The notes under the pieces were generated by a model that was not told where the DNA came from, made no database searches, and saw nothing but the letters and a program-made list of their open reading frames with translations. The position numbers and the translations under genes are program-made. 45,152 bases of DNA, from NCBI RefSeq assembly GCF_008107625.1, contig NZ_SDKK01000006.1, positions 122,889 to 168,040 of the forward strand. The letters run 5' to 3'. Positions 1 through 7,738 of the stretch are shown here, piece after piece. The DNA comes from Zoogloea oleivorans. GTDB lineage: Bacteria; Pseudomonadota; Gammaproteobacteria; Burkholderiales; Rhodocyclaceae. How positions within the stretch are numbered: position 1 is the first letter of the stretch; each line of letters starts with the position of its first letter.

Positions 1-146
1 TTTGCATCGGCCTGCTAACGTTGCGCTCCATCGCCACGCCTCCAGAAACGCCTCCACCTCCAGCCTGCCCATGCCAGAGGGTGCCACTTGTCATGAAATA
101 GGATATAGCGTTTAATCTAAAACACATAAACCCTAAAGAAACACTC

Positions 147-218
147 ATGACTCATAGACTATTGGCGACACCCATCATCCTTGCCTTTCTTGCTGGTTGC
201 ACGGCTCAGTCCATATGA
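147..218 (+). CDS. possible 23-aa lipoprotein leader ORF (remnant or micropeptide)
   Basis: A short frame opens with ATG at 147 and ends with TGA at 216-218. Its 23 residues resemble a bacterial lipoprotein signal peptide: an Arg near the start, a hydrophobic stretch (LLATPIILAFLAGC), and a lipobox-like LAGC with the Cys at residue 17. Only six residues follow the Cys, so it is either the 5' remnant of a broken lipoprotein gene or a tiny lysis-type lipopeptide. The upstream AAAGAAA is only a weak ribosome-binding site. Nothing else gene-like was seen in 1-146 or 219-307. This is a weak call based only on the leader pattern. Confidence 0.25.
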   Translation: MTHRLLATPIILAFLAGCTAQSI

Positions 219-307
219 CAAATACCAAGAGGCCACAACCCATCATCCACGCGGACCTGCGCCAAAAAGCGCGCAGTTCGGTGAATTAAAACGTTAGGCA
301 TCGGAAT

Positions 308-769
308 ATGCGCTTCTTACTACTTCCCTTCTGGCTCATAGTTGCCGCAGGCTGGCTTTCAGGCATAACCATCATTGCCAAGTGGATTGGTGGCTATCAA
401 TGGATCGACCACATGGGACAATCTCGCCCAGTGAGCATGCTTGCTCTTGTGGGCGCAAGTTGCGCTGCAGCAGGCTTGGCACATGCACGCCAGGGACGGC
501 TGCCGAAATTTTTAGCAATACTTGTTGCAGCTATGGCCGGTGTACATCTGATTAACGCGCTCGGCCTCTACATGCTTGTAAGGACCAATGGTCCCGGCGA
601 CGCAATCATGATTCCTTTTGCACTTCTTGCTTCGGTCTTGCCCACAACAACAGCTTTTGTCGGCGCGCCACCTAGCACCGTCTCTATATTCATTCTTCCG
701 GTCACCACGTTCCTGCTGCTTGCCGCGTCGCTAGCTTTCGGGAGACAGGCGCGGCACAGCGATACCTAG
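308..769 (+). CDS. small integral membrane protein, unknown function
   Basis: The 153-residue product is not recognised as a known family. It is mostly hydrophobic, with likely membrane segments near residues 3-25, 42-58, 66-90, 98-118 and 124-145, short loops, and a polar tail ending ARHSDT. No catalytic motif is visible. The ATG lies just after a weakly AT-rich leader, and an intrinsic terminator-like hairpin follows the stop by about 45 nt, which supports a monocistronic gene. Codon use and base composition are more AT-rich than in the genes after 2300, suggesting acquired DNA. Bases 358-380 inside the gene recur exactly at 1798-1820. Confidence 0.6.
   Translation: MRFLLLPFWLIVAAGWLSGITIIAKWIGGYQWIDHMGQSRPVSMLALVGASCAAAGLAHARQGRLPKFLAILVAAMAGVHLINALGLYMLVRTNGPGDAIMIPFALLASVLPTTTAFVGAPPSTVSIFILPVTTFLLLAASLAFGRQARHSDT
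358..380. repeat. 23-bp exact direct repeat, copy 1
   Basis: These 23 bases, inside the membrane-protein gene, are identical to 1798-1820, 1,440 bp away. The identity stops abruptly on both sides. A perfect 23-mer is not expected by chance at this distance, so it probably marks a past duplication or recombination event. Confidence 0.85.
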
Positions 770-840
770 CCCTTTCCAAGCACTTCCCCGTCAAGTACCA
801 CCGTTTCCAATGACCGGCCGGCAGGCCGGTTTTTCTTTCC
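765..840 (+). repeat. duplicated gene-end segment with terminator, copy A
   Basis: This stretch of about 76 bp aligns with 1674-1746. The copies share a CCTA start, TTTCCAAG, CGTCAAGTA and an identical GGCCGGTTTTTCTTTCC end, with scattered substitutions and small indels between. Both follow the stop codon of a gene, so a 3'-end module with its terminator has been duplicated. Confidence 0.75.
813..838 (+). terminator. intrinsic terminator after the small membrane protein gene
   Basis: ACCGGCC at 813-819 pairs with GGCCGGT at 824-830 around the four-base loop GGCA, followed by a T-rich tract (830-838). It is a strong factor-independent terminator for the gene at 308. Confidence 0.8.
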
Positions 841-1049
841 TGTGCTCCCTTCCTGACCTCTGCACGCACGCGACGGATCCGACAGACAGAGACTGCCTCT
901 CTCTAATCAAACTTGCAGACAGCCAGATCGATGCCTATATTTTTGGCAATGGCTATCGTCATCATGATCCCCGCTACCTAGGGCAAGCCAAACATCAAGC
1001 CAAGCCCGGGCCCTTGTTAGGGCATTACCGACGCAAAGGAGAAGAGATC

Positions 1050-1655
1050 ATGTTTACGACAAGCTGGGCCAGACTGATGAAAACCATGCGGACTTTCGTC
1101 GTACTCACCTTGGTGTCCGCAGTTGTCGCGCTGACCGCGAGCCCTGCCTTAGCGTGGGAAGCCACCAGATTCAGGAATTGGCGCACCGGAGAGCTCACCG
1201 ACAACTGAGGCATAAAATGCAACGATGGAACCGTAATTTCCTTTACAGGGGCGAATGGCCCTGATTTCGATTTCAAAGGCTGCGCCAAGCATGGCGGCCT
1301 CACAGTGTCACCCGACCCCCTCCCCGGGTCGATACAAGAGTTTCCTATCAGTGCCCTGGATGTTTTGATCATAGACCTGCCTTTTACGCCAGCCAGTGTC
1401 GGCAGCTTGGTATTCGGCGAAATCGTTTCTCCAGATGATGCGCTCAAGCTGACAGGACTTGGCGACCCCGCGTCTTGGTCGAGTATCTTCGTCACTATTG
1501 GATCTGGGTTTGATCCAGCCATCGACTTTCCTGGCGTCTCTGTATTTGGTTTGTCTGAAGATATCGTCGTGACTGCAGTGCCGGAACCTAGCAGCATTGC
1601 ACTACTGATCATCGGCCTGACTGCCTTGCGTCGATTGCGCACCACCGCGCGGTAA
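1050..1655 (+). pseudogene. PEP-CTERM sorted exported protein, interrupted by an in-frame TGA
   Basis: AAAGGAG at 1035-1041 precedes the ATG at 1050. The frame encodes a signal peptide (a KTMR start, a hydrophobic core, SPALA cleavage near residue 35) and runs to TGA at 1206-1208 after 52 codons. The same frame continues open to 1655 and ends in a classical PEP-CTERM tail: VPEPSSIALL, a hydrophobic helix, then RRLRTTAR. In that family the tail directs exosortase-dependent sorting to the envelope. Signal peptide and sorting tail in one frame show this was one gene of about 201 codons, broken by a single nonsense codon (TGG to TGA is the simplest route). Without readthrough, only a 52-residue fragment is made. 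A sequencing error cannot be excluded. No exosortase gene is in the window. Confidence 0.75.
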
Positions 1656-1673
1656 GCGGCAACCAGAGTATTG

Positions 1674-1746
1674 CCTAAGCTTTTCCAAGGACTTCTTCGT
1701 CAAGTATCCATTTTAATGGCCGGCCACCAGGCCGGTTTTTCTTTCC
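1674..1746 (+). repeat. duplicated gene-end segment with terminator, copy B
   Basis: This is the second copy of the 765-840 segment, here just after the broken PEP-CTERM gene. It is slightly shorter between CAAGTA and the hairpin, and identical to copy A in its final 17 bases. Confidence 0.75.
1720..1744 (+). terminator. intrinsic terminator after the PEP-CTERM gene
   Basis: CCGGCC at 1720-1725 pairs with GGCCGG at 1730-1735 around the loop ACCA, followed by TTTTTCTTT. It is the counterpart of the hairpin at 813-838. Confidence 0.8.
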
Positions 1747-1797
1747 GGGGCAAGAATCCCCAAAACCGCCTCGAACACAAAGTTTCTGACACTCCCG

Positions 1798-1820
1798 TTC
1801 AGGCATAACCATCATTGCCA
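1798..1820. repeat. 23-bp exact direct repeat, copy 2
   Basis: This copy is identical to 358-380 inside the upstream membrane-protein gene. It lies in non-coding DNA and runs directly into the first unit of the 21-bp repeat array. Confidence 0.85.
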
Positions 1821-2020
1821 TCACGCCCCATCAACTTGGCAATTTGCCCTGTCCAATTGCCAATCGGACGCACCAAAGAAGCAATGTGACGAACCAGATT
1901 GCCAATCGGACCTGTCAACTTGACAACATGGTCTGCCAGATCATCAATCTGGTGTGTCACATTGCCAAGTTGACCGACCAGATTGGCAATGTGACGCACC
2001 CACACGCCATTGGCGAAGCC
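1817..2020. repeat. array of about 9.7 imperfect 21-bp tandem units
   Basis: Units begin at 1817, 1838, 1859, 1880, 1901, 1922, 1943, 1964 and 1985, with a partial unit at 2006. Each starts near GCCAAT or GGCAAT and usually ends near CCAGATT or TCAACTT. Because 21 is a multiple of three, the array reads as seven-residue repeats: on the plus strand IANRTCQ, IINLVCH, IAKLTDQ, IGNVTHP; on the minus strand IANLVGQ, LGNVTHQ, IDDLADH. Open frames cover it on both strands (plus 1844-2155, minus 1799-2143), but neither has a good ribosome-binding site. It may be a degenerate heptad-repeat coding fragment or a non-coding minisatellite. No gene is otherwise seen in 1656-2308. Confidence 0.85.
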
Positions 2021-2155
2021 ATCGCACACACAGCCCCCACCATGCGACCCAAACCGGACGGGGGAAGCGATCGCATCCTGTTCGACATACGCACCACCGG
2101 ATCCCTTAGCAGAGGCGGCAGATGTCGACTCGGGTGGGCCCAAGGTGGGGATTAA

Positions 2156-2308
2156 TCAACATGAACATCCGGCGCAATGCCGGCCTCTGTGCGTCGTTCA
2201 TCGTGGTGCCCTCCCCCTGCGGAACGACAGTCTGGCAGCCGGTCGGTGGGGCAACTAAGATGGATCAATCCATTTAAATAAGTCTGTTGTCGTTCCCGGG
2301 AGCCCGCA
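2156..2308 (+). promoter_or_regulatory. leader region of the SLOG/patatin module with a small inverted repeat
   Basis: This stretch holds no gene. It contains an inverted repeat TGGAT-CA-ATCCA at 2261-2272, directly followed by TTTAAATA (2273-2280), the only AT-rich patch before the GTG at 2309. That arrangement suits an operator next to a -10 element, but no convincing -35 hexamer was found. A second small hairpin (CCGGC-GCAAT-GCCGG) lies near 2169-2183. Confidence 0.35.
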
Positions 2309-4291
2309 GTGAAACTCCATGCCTTCGTCGCCATGCCCTTCGGCACCAAGCCGGATACCTACGGCAAACCGACCGATTTTGACCTGATCTACAGCAGCCT
2401 GATCAAGCCCGCCCTCGAACTGGCCGGTCTCGATATCATCCGGGCCGACGAGGAAAAAGGCGCCGGCGACATCCTTGTCGACATGTTCCAGGAACTGCTG
2501 ATGGCCGACCTGGTGCTGGTGGACCTGACCGCCGACAATCCCAACGTGTGGTACGAACTGGGCGTACGCCATGCCCTGCGCAGCCGTGGTGTGGTCCTGG
2601 TGAACGGGCCGCGGGCCAGCAAGCCCTTCGACATTTACACCAACCGCAAATACACCTACGCGCTCAGCAACGGCGCCCCGGACCCGGCGCGGCTGGAAAC
2701 CGACATCCGGAAAATTGCCGAGATGACCCGCGCCACCCTCGCCGAGTGGCATGGCAACCCGATAAGCCCGGTGTATTCGCTGCTGCCCAACCTCGTCGAG
2801 CCGGACTGGAAAACCCTGCGTATCGGCAAGGCGCGGGAGTTCTGGGCCAACTACGATGACTGGGCCGCCCTCATCGAACGCGCCCGCAAGGCCGGCCATC
2901 CGGAAGACATTCTTGTTCTGGCCGATGAAGCGCCGGTCACCGCCCTGCGCGTCGAAGCCCGCCTCAAGGCCGGCAAGGCCCTGCTCAAGGGCCGGCACTT
3001 CAACTTCGCCCTCGAACAGCTTGAACTCGCCTGCGCCTTCGACCCGGCCAACGTCGATGCGGCGCGCCAGCACGGCGTGTGCCTGCAGCGCCTCGGGCGC
3101 CTGGACGATGCCCGCGCCATCTACAAGAAGATCCTCGCCGAACACCCTTCCGACGTCGAAACCTGGTCTCTCCTCGGCCGCCTCGACAAGGACACCTGGG
3201 TCGAAGCCTGGAATCGCAAGGACAGCAGCGCAGAACAAAAGCGCGACGACGCCGGCTACGAGGACGCCCTGCTCCTGATGGCCATCGACAGCTATGCCAC
3301 CGCCTACCGCCACGCCCCCGGCCACTACTACTCGGGCATCAACGCCGTCACCCTGATGCACCTTTACCGCGACCTCACCGGCAAGCCGCGCTTTGACGCC
3401 GAAGCCGCCAGCATGGCCGGCGGCATCGCCTGGGCCGCCGCTTGCCAGCAGGACGAGAGTGAACTCTTCTGGGCCAAGGCCACGCTTGGCGATCTGAGCA
3501 TTTTGCAGGGCGATCCGCTCGCCGTCGGCAGCGCCTACAAAGCCGCCATTGCCTGCGCCGACAAGGACTGGTTCGCCCTCGACTCAACCCTCTCGCAACT
3601 GCGGCTGCTCGCGGCCATCGGCTTTGCCCCCGACACGGTTGCCGCCGGCATCGCCACCTTCGAGCGGGCCCTCGCCCGCCTCCAGCCCCCGGAACAGGAA
3701 TGGCAACCGGAAAAGGTCTTCCTCTTTTCCGGGCACATGATCGACACCCCCGGCCGCAAGGAAGCCCGCTTCCCCGCCGACAAGGAAGCCATCGCCGCCG
3801 CCGCCATCGACAAGGCCCTCGCCGATCTGGGCGCCAGCGACAAGGACCTGGCGCTCACCCAGGGCGCTTCCGGTGGCGATCTTCTCTTCGCCGAAGCCTG
3901 CATCGCGCGCAACATCAAGGTGCAGCTCCTGCTGCCCCTGCCCGAGCCCGACTTCATCGAACAATCCATCCTTCCCGCCGACGGCGGCGAGGTCTGGCGC
4001 AAGCGCTACTACACGCTGCGCGACAACCCCCTGTGCCAGCCCCCACGCGTCATGCCCGAAGTGCTTGGGCCCCTGCCGAAAGACAGCGAAGGCAAGGAGA
4101 TGAACCCCTTCGAGCGCTGCAACCTGTGGCTCCTCTACAGCACCCTCGCCAAAGGCATCGCCCGCACCCGCTTCCTTTGCCTGTGGAACGGTGGCGGCGG
4201 CGACGGACCAGGCGGAACCGAGCACATGATGAAGGAAGTGAAGAAGCGCACCGGGCAGGTGACCTGGCTGGATACCCGGAAGATGTGGTGA
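2309..4291 (+). CDS. TIR/deoxyribosyltransferase-like + TPR + SLOG-like signalling protein
   Basis: The 660-residue product has three parts. Residues 1-150 look like the TIR/nucleoside-deoxyribosyltransferase Rossmann fold: an N-terminal strand ending AMPFG, then ADLVLVDLT (66-74) and NPNVWYELGVRHAL (77-90), with Glu83 at the usual catalytic position. Residues about 150-460 are helical, with TPR-like pairs around 220-290, resembling the TRAFs-binding (DUF4071-type) region. Residues about 468-660 look like a SLOG nucleotide-binding fold: VFLFSGHMID (470-479) and TQGASGGDLLFAEACIARN (517-535). In Thoeris a TIR enzyme makes a nucleotide that a SLOG domain senses; here both kinds of domain sit on one chain. 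The GTG start has only GGGAG as a ribosome-binding site, but the core strand begins at once, supporting it. A patatin phospholipase follows 57 bp later. The domains are read from motifs; the immune role is inferred. Confidence 0.8.
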   Translation: MKLHAFVAMPFGTKPDTYGKPTDFDLIYSSLIKPALELAGLDIIRADEEKGAGDILVDMFQELLMADLVLVDLTADNPNVWYELGVRHALRSRGVVLVNGPRASKPFDIYTNRKYTYALSNGAPDPARLETDIRKIAEMTRATLAEWHGNPISPVYSLLPNLVEPDWKTLRIGKAREFWANYDDWAALIERARKAGHPEDILVLADEAPVTALRVEARLKAGKALLKGRHFNFALEQLELACAFDPANVDAARQHGVCLQRLGRLDDARAIYKKILAEHPSDVETWSLLGRLDKDTWVEAWNRKDSSAEQKRDDAGYEDALLLMAIDSYATAYRHAPGHYYSGINAVTLMHLYRDLTGKPRFDAEAASMAGGIAWAAACQQDESELFWAKATLGDLSILQGDPLAVGSAYKAAIACADKDWFALDSTLSQLRLLAAIGFAPDTVAAGIATFERALARLQPPEQEWQPEKVFLFSGHMIDTPGRKEARFPADKEAIAAAAIDKALADLGASDKDLALTQGASGGDLLFAEACIARNIKVQLLLPLPEPDFIEQSILPADGGEVWRKRYYTLRDNPLCQPPRVMPEVLGPLPKDSEGKEMNPFERCNLWLLYSTLAKGIARTRFLCLWNGGGGDGPGGTEHMMKEVKKRTGQVTWLDTRKMW

Positions 4292-4348
4292 TGCGCGCTT
4301 AAGCCCGAGGAAGTAACGCTTGCCCCCCATGCCCTGAAAGGAGCTGCC

Positions 4349-5500
4349 ATGCCCACCCCGCTTGAAAACCGCATCACCGCCCCCGGCCCCAAGAAGATTC
4401 TCTCTTGCGACGGCGGCGGCATTCTCGGCCTGCTGAGTGTCGAGATCCTCGCCAGGCTGGAGGCCGACCTGCGCAGCGCAACGGGCAAGCCGGACCTGCT
4501 TCTGTGCGACTACTTCGACTTTGTCTGCGGCACCAGCACCGGGGCGATCATTGCCGCGTGCATTGCGGCCGGAATGAGCACGGCGCAGATCCGCACCTTC
4601 TACAAGGACAGCGGCAAGCAGATGTTCGACAAGGCCTCGCTCTTCAAGCGCCTGCACTATGCCTACAACAAGGAGCCGCTGGCCCGGAAGCTGCAGACGG
4701 CCTTCAGCACCGCGCTGGGCAAGGACACCACCCTCGGCAGCCCCGGGCTGCGGTCGGTACTGATGATGGTGATGCGCAATGCCACCACCGATTCACCCTG
4801 GCCGGTCAGCAACAATCCCTTCGCCCACTACAACCAGCGCGATCGCCAGGACTGCAACCTCGACTTGCCCCTGTGGCAACTGGTGCGCGCCAGCACCGCG
4901 GCCCCCACCTACTTTCCGCCGGAGGTGGTGCGCTTCGGTGAAGAGGATGACGAACACGCCTATACCTTTGTCTTCGTGGACGGCGGTGTCACCACCTACA
5001 ACAACGCCGCCTTCCTGGCTTTCCAGATGGCCACCGCAGCGCCCTACAAGATGAACTGGACGACTGGCACCGACCAGTTGCTGATCGTTTCGGTGGGTAC
5101 GGGCAGTGCGGCCAATGCCCGCCCCGACCTGAAGCCCGAGGACATGTGGCTGGTGGACAATGCCAAGAACCTGCCCGGCGCGCTGATGAACGCGGCCAGC
5201 GCCGGCTGGGACATGGCCTGCCGGGTAGTCGGGGAATGCCGCTTCGGTGGGGACATCGACCGGGAGTTCGGCAACATGATCGGCGCAGGCAGCTCTTCCG
5301 GTACCAAGCAGTTCGCCTACGTGCGCTACGACCCGGACGTCAGCCAGAAGGGCCTCGACGACCTGGGCCTCGGCACCATCAAGGCCGCCGATGTGCAACG
5401 CCTCGACGCCATCGAGCACATGGACGACATCGGCAAGGTGGGCATCGAATTCGCGAAGAAGTACGTCGATATCAGGACGCACCTGAAGGGTTTCGTCTGA
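4349..5500 (+). CDS. patatin-like phospholipase, probable effector of the upstream sensor
   Basis: The 383-residue product is a complete patatin-type acyl hydrolase. It has the oxyanion-hole glycine run DGGGILG (21-27), the nucleophile elbow GTSTG with Ser63 (61-65), the conserved RASTAAPTYFPP segment (180-191), and the catalytic Asp211 in DGG. All elements of the Ser-Asp dyad are present, so it should cleave phospholipid ester bonds. No signal peptide or membrane segment is visible, which fits a cytoplasmic enzyme acting on the inner membrane. AAAGGAG sits five bases before the ATG, and the gene follows the TIR/TPR/SLOG gene in one likely operon that ends at the terminator 5513-5551. CBASS CapV effectors have the same fold and active-site layout, but no CD-NTase gene is present here. 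Confidence 0.9.
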   Translation: MPTPLENRITAPGPKKILSCDGGGILGLLSVEILARLEADLRSATGKPDLLLCDYFDFVCGTSTGAIIAACIAAGMSTAQIRTFYKDSGKQMFDKASLFKRLHYAYNKEPLARKLQTAFSTALGKDTTLGSPGLRSVLMMVMRNATTDSPWPVSNNPFAHYNQRDRQDCNLDLPLWQLVRASTAAPTYFPPEVVRFGEEDDEHAYTFVFVDGGVTTYNNAAFLAFQMATAAPYKMNWTTGTDQLLIVSVGTGSAANARPDLKPEDMWLVDNAKNLPGALMNAASAGWDMACRVVGECRFGGDIDREFGNMIGAGSSSGTKQFAYVRYDPDVSQKGLDDLGLGTIKAADVQRLDAIEHMDDIGKVGIEFAKKYVDIRTHLKGFV

Positions 5501-5512
5501 CAGGTGCCACAT

Positions 5513-5551
5513 AAAAAAACGGCCCGGTCGATTGCTCGACCGGGCCGTTTT
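5513..5551. terminator. bidirectional terminator between convergent genes
   Basis: A 13-bp perfect stem (ACGGCCCGGTCGA at 5519-5531 with its complement at 5536-5548, loop TTGC) is flanked by seven A residues on the left and TTTT on the right. It can terminate both the patatin transcript and the convergent quinoprotein transcript. Confidence 0.92.
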
Positions 5552-5565
5552 ACATCCAGCGGAAA

Positions 5566-7335
5566 TTACTTGCCGGTGTGCAGCTTGAACACCCACACGG
5601 AACCGCCCTGCTCCAGGAAGTTCACGCGACGGGCCACGTCGCCGCCCCACAGGGGAACAGCGCCGCCCCAGCCGGAAACCACGGCCACGTACTGCTCGCC
5701 GCCTTCCATCCAGGTAACCGGGGGAGCGACCACGCCGGAGCCGGTCTGGAAGGACCAGACTTCCTTGCCGGTCTTGGCGTCCAGGGCCTTCAGGTAGCCT
5801 TCGGGGGTACCGTAGAAGGTCAGGTTGCCAGCGGTGGTCAGGACACCGCCCCACAGGGGAGCGTAGTTCTTGTTTTCCCAGACGATCTTGCCGGCATTCG
5901 GATCCACGGCGCGCAGGGAGCCAATGTAGTCGTCGTGCAGGGCCTTGATGGTGAAGCCGGCGCCCAGGTAGGCCGCACCGCGCTTGTAGGAGACGGGCTC
6001 GTTCCAGATGTCCATGCCCCATTCGTTGGCCGGCACGTAGAACAGGCCGGTCTGCGGGTTGTAGGCCATCTGCATCTGGTTCTTGCCGCCCAGGAAGGAC
6101 GGTGCCGAGAACACGGTCTTGCCCTTCTTGCCATCTTCGCCAGCGGCAGCCGGGTTACCCGGACGGCCACCTTCGGTGTAGATCGGACGACCGGTGTTCA
6201 GGTCGAAGCCCTTGGCCCAAGTGATGTCGTTCACAAACGGGAAAGCGTTGATCAGCTTGCCGTTGGTACGGTCGATGACGAAGAAGAAGCCGTTGCGGTC
6301 AGCCTTGCCGCCCGCCTTGATGACCTTGCCGGTCTTCGGGTCCTTGTAGTCGAAGGACACGAACTCGTTCACGCCGTCGAAGTCCCAGCCGTCGTGCGGG
6401 GTGGTCTGGTAGTGCCAGACGATCTTGCCGGTATCCGGGTCGATGGCCACGGTGGCGGACGAGAACAGGTTGTCGCCGGGGCGCAGGTGGCTGTTCCACG
6501 GGGCCGGGTTGCCGGTGCCGGCAAAGACCAGGTTGGTTTCCGGATCGTAGGTGGCGCCGTTCCAGGTGGCTGCGCCGCCGGTCTTCCACAGGTCGCCGGT
6601 CCAGGTGGCGTTGGTGGTGCCGGAGATGCCGTTTTCGACCTTCTCGCCGTTCACCCACTTGTAGCCCATGTTGCCTTCGACGGTCGGGCGCATCCACACC
6701 ATCTTGCCGGTCTTGGCATCGCGGGCTTCCATGCGGCCCTGCACGCCGAACTCGCCACCGGACACGCCGGTGATGATCAGGCCCTTGACGATCAGCGGAG
6801 CGGCAGAAGCGGAGTAGCCGGCGGCGTAGTCGTCGATCTTTTCCTTCCACACGACCTTGCCGGTGTCCTTGTTCAGGGCCACGAGCTGGGCGTCGAGGGT
6901 CGCGAAGATAACCAGATCGCCGTACAGTGCCGCGCCGCGGTTAACCACGTCACAGCAAGGCATGATGCCTTCGGGCAAGCGGTGCTCGTACTTCCAGAGC
7001 TTCTTGCCGGTCTTGGCGTCGAGCGCAAAGATGCGGCTGTAGGAGGCGGTCACGTACATCTTGCCGTCGAAAATGACGGGCTGGGATTCCTGGCCGCGCT
7101 GCTTCTCGCCACCGAAGGAGAAGGACCACACCGGGACCAGGTTCTTGACGGTCTTGACGTTGACCTTGTCGAGTGTGCTGAAGCGCTGACCTTGCTGGCC
7201 GAGGCCGAAATGGACCACATCGCCGGTGGTCTTGGCGTCATTGGCAATGTCGGCGTCGGTTACTTCTTTCGCCTGGACAGAGCCCGCGACCATCAGCGCA
7301 GCGGCAATCATGGTCATCGCGAACGGCTTTTTCAT
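5566..7335 (-). CDS. PQQ-dependent alcohol dehydrogenase, predicted lanthanide type
   Basis: The 589-residue product is a single-domain periplasmic quinoprotein with a signal peptide (MKKPFAMTM to SVQA|KE) and eight-bladed propeller repeats (DAKTGK, DPDTGK). Visible features are the vicinal disulfide Cys127-Cys128 that packs on PQQ, metal ligands Glu195 and Asn275, and catalytic Asp318 in WDFDG. Asp320 makes the D-x-D pair that in XoxF and PedH coordinates a lanthanide; calcium enzymes usually have Ala or Ser there. There is no fused cytochrome c domain. The ATG at 7335 is preceded by AAAGGAG. An in-frame ATG at 7356 also has an AAGGAGA upstream but would add a needless extension. Transcription probably starts at the sigma-54 element at 7440-7455. 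The substrate is probably ethanol or another short alcohol; methanol cannot be excluded. Confidence 0.93.
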   Translation of the reverse strand: MKKPFAMTMIAAALMVAGSVQAKEVTDADIANDAKTTGDVVHFGLGQQGQRFSTLDKVNVKTVKNLVPVWSFSFGGEKQRGQESQPVIFDGKMYVTASYSRIFALDAKTGKKLWKYEHRLPEGIMPCCDVVNRGAALYGDLVIFATLDAQLVALNKDTGKVVWKEKIDDYAAGYSASAAPLIVKGLIITGVSGGEFGVQGRMEARDAKTGKMVWMRPTVEGNMGYKWVNGEKVENGISGTTNATWTGDLWKTGGAATWNGATYDPETNLVFAGTGNPAPWNSHLRPGDNLFSSATVAIDPDTGKIVWHYQTTPHDGWDFDGVNEFVSFDYKDPKTGKVIKAGGKADRNGFFFVIDRTNGKLINAFPFVNDITWAKGFDLNTGRPIYTEGGRPGNPAAAGEDGKKGKTVFSAPSFLGGKNQMQMAYNPQTGLFYVPANEWGMDIWNEPVSYKRGAAYLGAGFTIKALHDDYIGSLRAVDPNAGKIVWENKNYAPLWGGVLTTAGNLTFYGTPEGYLKALDAKTGKEVWSFQTGSGVVAPPVTWMEGGEQYVAVVSGWGGAVPLWGGDVARRVNFLEQGGSVWVFKLHTGK

Positions 7336-7439
7336 TTTTTTGCTCCTTTGGATCATTGAATGTCTCCTTATAGAAGGTGCTGAAGCACGATCCGGGCGGC
7401 CACCTCCCGACCCTACCGAACCATGCTGCACCTCTGATC

Positions 7440-7455
7440 CGCAAGAGCTGTGCCA
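7440..7455 (-). promoter_or_regulatory. sigma-54 promoter of the quinoprotein gene
   Basis: Read on the minus strand this is TGGCACAGCTCTTGCG. It matches the -24/-12 consensus TGGCAYRNNNNTTGCW at all but the last position, with the required ten bases between GG and GC. Predicted transcription starts near 7429, leaving a leader of roughly 95 nt before the ATG at 7335. Its first 15 bases are identical to the plus-strand promoter at 7739. Confidence 0.8.
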
Positions 7456-7738
7456 CCGGCACCGGCAATCACACCAAAAATTACAAGCCGGGAAAAATTC
7501 CCGATAAAAAACGGGACCTTGGACCTTGTGAAAAAAAGCGCCGGGGGTGCAACAGGTGTATCGCGACACGGCGCCGGCGAGACAGATGCTTCATTCCTCA
7601 TCAACTGCTCCAAGTTGCAACAATCCGAAGCAGGACATGGTGCAGAGCGGGACTCCGGCGAGGCCGCAGGCGCGCCCACAAGGCCTGTAAGCCGTCCGGC
7701 AGAGGCCGTCAGGGTAGCTGGCAGGGCCTGGATTCTCA
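7456..7738. promoter_or_regulatory. shared upstream region between the divergent sigma-54 promoters
   Basis: No gene is supported here; the short frames on both strands lack start signals and family features. The segment is where an enhancer-binding activator would be expected. Candidate sites are the inverted repeat GTGT-ATCGCG-ACAC at 7556-7569 and two copies of TGCAACA at 7548-7554 and 7616-7622. The second lies in the palindrome GTTGCAAC (7614-7621), and an inverted TGTTGCA occurs at 7760-7766, just outside. AT-rich tracts near 7475-7510 and 7530-7537 could help bending. Confidence 0.45.

Noticed and set aside
293-299. GTTAGGC as an integron attC core site upstream of the membrane-protein gene
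   Set aside because: No matching inverse core (RYYYAAC) lies at a proper distance, no attC-like stem is present, and no second site follows the gene.
1206-1208. Selenocysteine at the in-frame TGA of the PEP-CTERM gene
   Set aside because: No convincing hairpin of SECIS type follows the TGA, and PEP-CTERM proteins are not known selenoproteins; a nonsense mutation is simpler.
1817-2020. CRISPR array
   Set aside because: The units are directly adjacent 21-mers without unique spacers, and no cas gene is present.
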